Below are positions 59,593 through 64,000 of a stretch of 64,000 nt of DNA, piece after piece; position 1 is the stretch's first letter; each line of letters begins with the position of its first letter. The stretch spans positions 310,001 to 374,000 of the forward strand of contig NZ_JAAMQI010000001.1 in the NCBI RefSeq assembly GCF_013523165.1, read 5' to 3'. A model generated the notes under the pieces. It was not told the origin of the DNA and did not search any database. It saw nothing but the letters and a program-made list of their open reading frames with translations. The translations under genes and the position numbers were made by a program. The DNA is from Pseudomonas entomophila. GTDB lineage: Bacteria; Pseudomonadota; Gammaproteobacteria; Pseudomonadales; Pseudomonadaceae.

Positions 59593-59726
59593 GCGCTTGT
59601 CGACCGACACACTGTGAAGGGATGCGGTAAGTAGAATGCCTCTCGTCGGGTTGGCAACCGCTTCCGTCTGCCATCCACTCAAGCCGTAGTCGACGGTGGC
59701 GGCTCCTACCCAGAAGGAGTGCCTCG

Positions 59727-62700
59727 ATGTCCATTCTCTCCGTACTCTCGCCTGTCCCCATCGCGCCCACGCCGGGCACCGCCGAGAAAATCCAGCATGC
59801 GACCGATCATTTCATTCGTGATCGCCTGCCTGAATGGTTGCGCAAGGCGACGCCTGCGCAGATCAACCTGTTACGCGACCTGTTCGCGGCGCACCACACG
59901 GCTCAGCACCGCGTGCAGGAGCGCCTGGCCGCGCTGACCCCGATCGACCGCTTCGCCGAAACGCATGTGAGTGCGGCCGTGACGGCGCATCTGTCCGAAT
60001 CTGCCGCGCTGGCAGACCTCGAGTGGTGCGAGGTGCGACGGGCTTTCAGGCCCCCGTTGGGTATTGGCTTACCGACCGACACGCTCACTGTGCTGCGTCA
60101 ACCTGCCTTGTTGCGGCTGATGCAGAACTTCCACGAGAGCGCCACCTTCTACGCAGGCACTGGGCTGGCGCGCAAGGGGGAGGATCGCATCCTGTCGGGT
60201 GATGCCGATGCATGTGCCGCCGCCGTTCGTGCCCTGGACCTGGGGGCGCAGTACCAGGCGCACCTGAACGCGTTTTTCACGTCCGAGGCGCAGCATGCGC
60301 TTGCCGAGGACAAGCGCGCCGCCTTCGCACTGTGCGTGCAGATGGCGCTGTTGCAAGGACGGCTCACGGGCGATGAGGCGGCCGCGTTGCAGCGACTGAT
60401 GGGCGCACCGACGCCGGTCGATGAGCATGCCGTCACGGCCTATCCAGGAGCGTTCACGGTGCTGGGTGCGTCGATCGAGGATGCCTTGGCCATTCAATTG
60501 CGTGGGGCCGAAGGGGCGCATCATGGCGTGGTGTTGTACGTTCCTACCGAGACGGACCAGCCACTGCGCCGTTTCACCAGCTGGGAGGCCATGAATGCAG
60601 CCTTGGCCGCCTCGCTGAAGGCGCCAGCCTACCGACGTCGCTTCAGCCAGGGCGTCGAACTGGCGCAGCGTGCCGAGTTTCTCGAGCGGTTGACGGTGCG
60701 CCTGACGGATCAGTACAGCGATCTGGAGCTCGACGGCCCTACCGTCGGCGGGAGCCTGTTCGACCATCTGGCGGCGCAGCAGGTGCAACGTGTCAAGGCG
60801 GACGCCGCGGTTCTGCTGGTCAGCAGTGCCGATGCCGACAGTGTCGCGGCGAAAGCGCGCCTGGACCGCTGGGAGACGCTTGGGCTGGACCTGCTCAACC
60901 TGGCGGGTCTGTTCGTGCCAGCCATTGGTGCCGTTCTGTTGGCGCAACTGGTCGTGCAGATAGCGTCCGACGTTTATGAAGGCATCGCGCATTGGCGGCG
61001 TGGACATCGGCATGAAGCGCTCCAGCACCTGTTGGGTGTAGCGGAAACCGTGGCGATCACGGCTGCGACAGCCGTCGGCGTCGGTGTCATTGCGCGGGGC
61101 TTCACGCGAAGCGCCTTCGTCGATGCGCTGGAGCCTGTGTGCACGTCACAAGGGCGACGACTGTTGTGGCACAGGGACCTGGAGCCTTTCATCGAGCAGC
61201 CGGACAATGCCGCGCTGCAGGACGATGGCCGCTTCAGTGACGGCGCGCGCGACTGGATTCGCCTCGAAGGCCGCTTCTATCGAATCCACCAGCCTGAATC
61301 CGGGGGCGGTTGGCGGCTGAGGCATCCACGCGGCGAGGGCGCGTTCGAACCGGTGGTGGAGTTCGACGGCGAACGTTCCTGGCGCTTGCGCGACCATTGC
61401 CCGCTCGAGTGGAGCGACACGGCGAACCTGCTGGACACGTTGTGGCCTCATGACCCGCCACTGACGCCTGAGCGCGCCAGGCGCATCCTACGCATCGCGG
61501 CGATGGACGAGGATGAGCTGCGCGGCCTGTTGGTCGAGCACCGTCATGCGCCGTGCAACTTGAAATGGGCGATCCAGGCGGTCGCTGCGGACCAGCGAGT
61601 CGAGGCCTTCTACGCCGACGTGGCCCGCGCGGAGCTTCCCGGCGATGTCGAGCTCTGGCACTGGTGCCAGGCGCACCCTGCGCTGGCGCAGCTCGAGACG
61701 GCCGGGCTGCGCGACGCGTTGATCGAAGAGCAGGGCTGGATACGTCTTCGTCTGTTCGACTACCTGATGACGGGCGAGCCCGCTTCCGACCCTTTGCATG
61801 CGCTGGTCGAGCGCGATTTTCCCGGCTTGCCGCGTGTCTACGTGCAGGCGGTACTGGAGAGCGCCACCGATACCGAGCGAGCGGTCGCGGTCGCAGAACG
61901 GCGTCTCCCATTGCGTTGGGCTACCCGGGCACGCGCTTTGTTGCAACTGGCGCGGTTGAACAAGGCACTGGCAGGTCTGTACCTGCACAACACCTACGCC
62001 CAGGGGACGGGTGAGCTGGTGCTGGCGCTGTTGCGGCGCGTGCGCTGGCCCAGACGCCTCAACCTGGAGCTTCGCGATGGCCGCGACGGCATTCTGCTGG
62101 CACGGCTCGATCCCGGTACGACCTCCGAGACGCCGTGGGTGATGGTGCACGAGGACGATGGCGTTCATCTCTACGACGAACGCGGGCTGGCGCACGAGCA
62201 GTCGGTAGCGCCGCCGCGTACGATTTTCCAGGTATTGGTCGCCTTGCTGACGCCGCAGGAGCTCGCCGCACTTGACTGTCATGGGCCTACCGCTGCCGAG
62301 GATTTAAGGCAGCGCTTGCTCGATCATCTGCCGGCGGAACCGGCATCCTGTCGTCGGCTCGCAGGGTGGCCGTCCGAGCCTGGGTGGTTCAATCCAGGCC
62401 AACGCTTGCCCGATGGTCGCGTCGGTTATCTGCTCAGCGGCCGCAGGGCCGGTGAGAACACAGCGCAATTGCTACGCATTCGGATACGTCGACTGTACTG
62501 GGGGTTCACGGATCAACAGGTGGAGAGTTACCTGAACCTGCTGATGCGCTCGCCAGGCACGGCGTTCGACCTGCTCCTCAATCAGGAACTCAACTACCAG
62601 TACTTTGACGAAGCCTTGAGTGCATGGGCGGCCAGGCCCTCCGAATTCAGGCTCCGTGCCGTGCGTCGTCGCATGAGCGCCGCTCTACGGCGTTGCTGGC

Positions 62701-64000
62701 GGTTGCAAGGCCCTACCGTGTTCGCAGCCGACGGGCGCGTCGAGGGCATGCTGCTGGACCTTCGCGAGTACCCGGTCGGGGCACTGCCGGCATTACCTGA
62801 GCGGACCGACCTGGGCCATGTCACGCAGCTGACACTCAGGTACATGGACTTGGACGAGGTGCCGGATTCGTTCCTGCACGCCTTCGGGACACTGCAGCAC
62901 GTGGATTTGTCAGACAACCGATTGACACAGATCCCTGCCGGGATCGCTCGTTTGACCATGCTGCGTAGCGTGCGCTTGTCGAACAACCGTATCGTCTACT
63001 CACAGTCGCTCGTCGACCCTGTGTTCGGCTTGCCCAATTTGCGCCTTCTCGACCTGTGTTACAACCCATTGAGACAGTTCACCTGGCGTCATAATCCACG
63101 CGAGCGCCTGAGTACGCTACTGCTCGCTCATGCACAACTACGAGAATGGCCTGCAGGTCTGCTGGAATGCACGCACCTTGAATACGTCAACCTGCGATCC
63201 AATCGAATCCAGGCATTGCCACCGGGGCTGTTGGACACACCGTTCAACTACCGCCGCGCATTCTTGGTCGATGACAATCCACTCGCGCGCTGGGACCTGC
63301 TGCGGCTGGCTGCCCGTGACCCTGCGGTCGTAAGCCCGGACTGGAGCATGCCTGGCGATACAGACAACATCCGTGCGCTGTGGTTGAGCGAGTTGTCCAT
63401 GACCGACCAAGCGCAGCGTATCGCCTTGTGGGATCGGGTCAGCGCCCTGCCTGACGCATCGGGATTCATCGCCTTGCTGAGCGAACTGACCCACTCGGCG
63501 GATTATCGTCAGGCACGTGAAGCCCTGCAGGGGCAGGTGTGGCAATTGCTCGAGCGCATTGATGCCGATAGCGATCTGCGGGCAGCCATCTTCACCCGCG
63601 CCAACGAGCCACGAACGTGCGTCGATTGCGCCGCTGACCAGTTTGCCGAGCTGCGGCTTCAGGTATTGGTGTCCGACGCTCACCGAGCCACAGGGCCGCA
63701 GCGCGAGGAGATGTTGTTGAACCTGGGCAGGCGCTTGTTCCGCCTGGACCGGCTCAATCAGCACGTCCGGGGCGATATCGCTGCGCGTACCGCTTCGGGG
63801 CGGGGCGTCGATGAAATCGAAGTGAGCCTGGCCTACAGGATTCGTCTTGCCGCTGACCTGGATCTTCCTGCGCAGCCTGCGCACATGCTGTTCGAACAGG
63901 TTGCCAACGTGAGCACGATCGACCTCGACGAGGCGCTGGAGACGGTTCGCACCGCGGAACGTTCATGGGAACTGGCGGACAACGTGAGCCGTCGATCGTT
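59727..64000 (+). CDS. NEL-type E3 ubiquitin ligase effector, 3' end beyond window
   Basis: The frame is open for 1,424 codons to the window edge. GAAGGAG lies just before the ATG at 59727. The first half is a large alpha-helical region resembling the N-terminal domain of Pseudomonas toxin/effector proteins, with hydrophobic helices near 388-405 and 425-442. Leucine-rich repeats lie at about 1025-1175 (LTLRYMDLDEVP, LQHVDLSDNRLTQIP, LRSVRLSNNRI, LEYVNLRSNRIQALP). After them comes a NEL domain, with the expected CxD motif as Cys1298-Val-Asp1300 (TCVDCAAD). In IpaH/SspH-like effectors the Cys takes ubiquitin. It has no classical signal peptide and no secretion gene lies nearby. It probably acts on a host cell (insect, plant or amoeba). 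Confidence 0.85.
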   Translation, partial: MSILSVLSPVPIAPTPGTAEKIQHATDHFIRDRLPEWLRKATPAQINLLRDLFAAHHTAQHRVQERLAALTPIDRFAETHVSAAVTAHLSESAALADLEWCEVRRAFRPPLGIGLPTDTLTVLRQPALLRLMQNFHESATFYAGTGLARKGEDRILSGDADACAAAVRALDLGAQYQAHLNAFFTSEAQHALAEDKRAAFALCVQMALLQGRLTGDEAAALQRLMGAPTPVDEHAVTAYPGAFTVLGASIEDALAIQLRGAEGAHHGVVLYVPTETDQPLRRFTSWEAMNAALAASLKAPAYRRRFSQGVELAQRAEFLERLTVRLTDQYSDLELDGPTVGGSLFDHLAAQQVQRVKADAAVLLVSSADADSVAAKARLDRWETLGLDLLNLAGLFVPAIGAVLLAQLVVQIASDVYEGIAHWRRGHRHEALQHLLGVAETVAITAATAVGVGVIARGFTRSAFVDALEPVCTSQGRRLLWHRDLEPFIEQPDNAALQDDGRFSDGARDWIRLEGRFYRIHQPESGGGWRLRHPRGEGAFEPVVEFDGERSWRLRDHCPLEWSDTANLLDTLWPHDPPLTPERARRILRIAAMDEDELRGLLVEHRHAPCNLKWAIQAVAADQRVEAFYADVARAELPGDVELWHWCQAHPALAQLETAGLRDALIEEQGWIRLRLFDYLMTGEPASDPLHALVERDFPGLPRVYVQAVLESATDTERAVAVAERRLPLRWATRARALLQLARLNKALAGLYLHNTYAQGTGELVLALLRRVRWPRRLNLELRDGRDGILLARLDPGTTSETPWVMVHEDDGVHLYDERGLAHEQSVAPPRTIFQVLVALLTPQELAALDCHGPTAAEDLRQRLLDHLPAEPASCRRLAGWPSEPGWFNPGQRLPDGRVGYLLSGRRAGENTAQLLRIRIRRLYWGFTDQQVESYLNLLMRSPGTAFDLLLNQELNYQYFDEALSAWAARPSEFRLRAVRRRMSAALRRCWRLQGPTVFAADGRVEGMLLDLREYPVGALPALPERTDLGHVTQLTLRYMDLDEVPDSFLHAFGTLQHVDLSDNRLTQIPAGIARLTMLRSVRLSNNRIVYSQSLVDPVFGLPNLRLLDLCYNPLRQFTWRHNPRERLSTLLLAHAQLREWPAGLLECTHLEYVNLRSNRIQALPPGLLDTPFNYRRAFLVDDNPLARWDLLRLAARDPAVVSPDWSMPGDTDNIRALWLSELSMTDQAQRIALWDRVSALPDASGFIALLSELTHSADYRQAREALQGQVWQLLERIDADSDLRAAIFTRANEPRTCVDCAADQFAELRLQVLVSDAHRATGPQREEMLLNLGRRLFRLDRLNQHVRGDIAARTASGRGVDEIEVSLAYRIRLAADLDLPAQPAHMLFEQVANVSTIDLDEALETVRTAERSWELADNVSRRS

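Noticed and set aside
59593..59726. hrp-box or other type III secretion promoter before the NEL gene
   Set aside because: I looked for GGAACC and CCAC at 15-16 bases spacing and did not find it.

Overview
The window reads as a high-GC Pseudomonas chromosome, most likely from the P. putida/P. entomophila side of the genus. The evidence is gene content and gene order: copS-copR-cupredoxin-queF, moaB-moeA, slt/uup, fadBA-topA-sulA-lexA-psrA-nagZ, fabBA next to a PA1611-type hybrid kinase and gpsA, and the nppA1A2BCD-mltD-gloB-rnhA-dnaQ block. The putida-type REP sequence (consensus core GGGAGCGGGCTTGCCCGCG) also occurs. These are recognitions from memory of Pseudomonas genomes; no database search was run.

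Layout. 1-2.5 kb is the tail of a prophage or pyocin-like locus: a phage-type gene, a membrane/coiled-coil protein, a P5-like virion/lysis protein, and an Rz gene with an out-of-frame Rz1 lipoprotein gene nested inside it. 2.5-5.1 kb is an accessory stretch with a PEGA-like lipoprotein, a small acidic protein and a 439-residue protein with a Cys4 zinc-ribbon pattern. 5.1-10.1 kb holds the copper two-component system (copS, copR), a divergent cupredoxin gene behind a CusR/CopR-like box, queF and mlaA. 10.1-20 kb has tRNA-Pro(CGG), a YgdI/R lipoprotein, moaB/moeA, a YegS-like lipid kinase, cheV behind a sigma-28 promoter, the lytic transglycosylase slt, the ABC-F gene uup and a universal stress protein.

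20-34 kb is the fatty-acid and SOS block. It carries fadBA (beta-oxidation), topA, the SOS operon lexA-sulA with two LexA boxes, the fatty-acid-responsive regulator psrA with two abutting operator palindromes over its own promoter, nagZ, an exported amidohydrolase, and fabAB (unsaturated fatty acid synthesis). 34.4-39.3 kb is a tightly overlapping operon of a TonB-dependent receptor, an ABC-type binding protein and a BarA-like hybrid sensor kinase. Its layout suggests an outer-membrane-to-kinase sensing chain. 39.4-45.5 kb contains gpsA, sixA, two alpha/beta hydrolases, a 20-codon small ORF coupled to a DUF4892 gene, and a PerM-type transporter whose best start is CTG.

45.5-57.8 kb holds the Npp/Yej peptide ABC importer with two paralogous binding proteins, mltD, gloB, a methyltransferase, rnhA and dnaQ. 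The right end carries an FMN reductase, an AraC-type regulator and, from 59727 to the window edge, a very large ORF with leucine-rich repeats and the start of a NEL-type E3 ubiquitin ligase domain (CxD motif). It looks like a secreted effector or toxin aimed at eukaryotic cells. It is the most interesting single gene here, together with the receptor-binding protein-kinase operon and the unannotated small/atypical starts near 43.5-44.4 kb.
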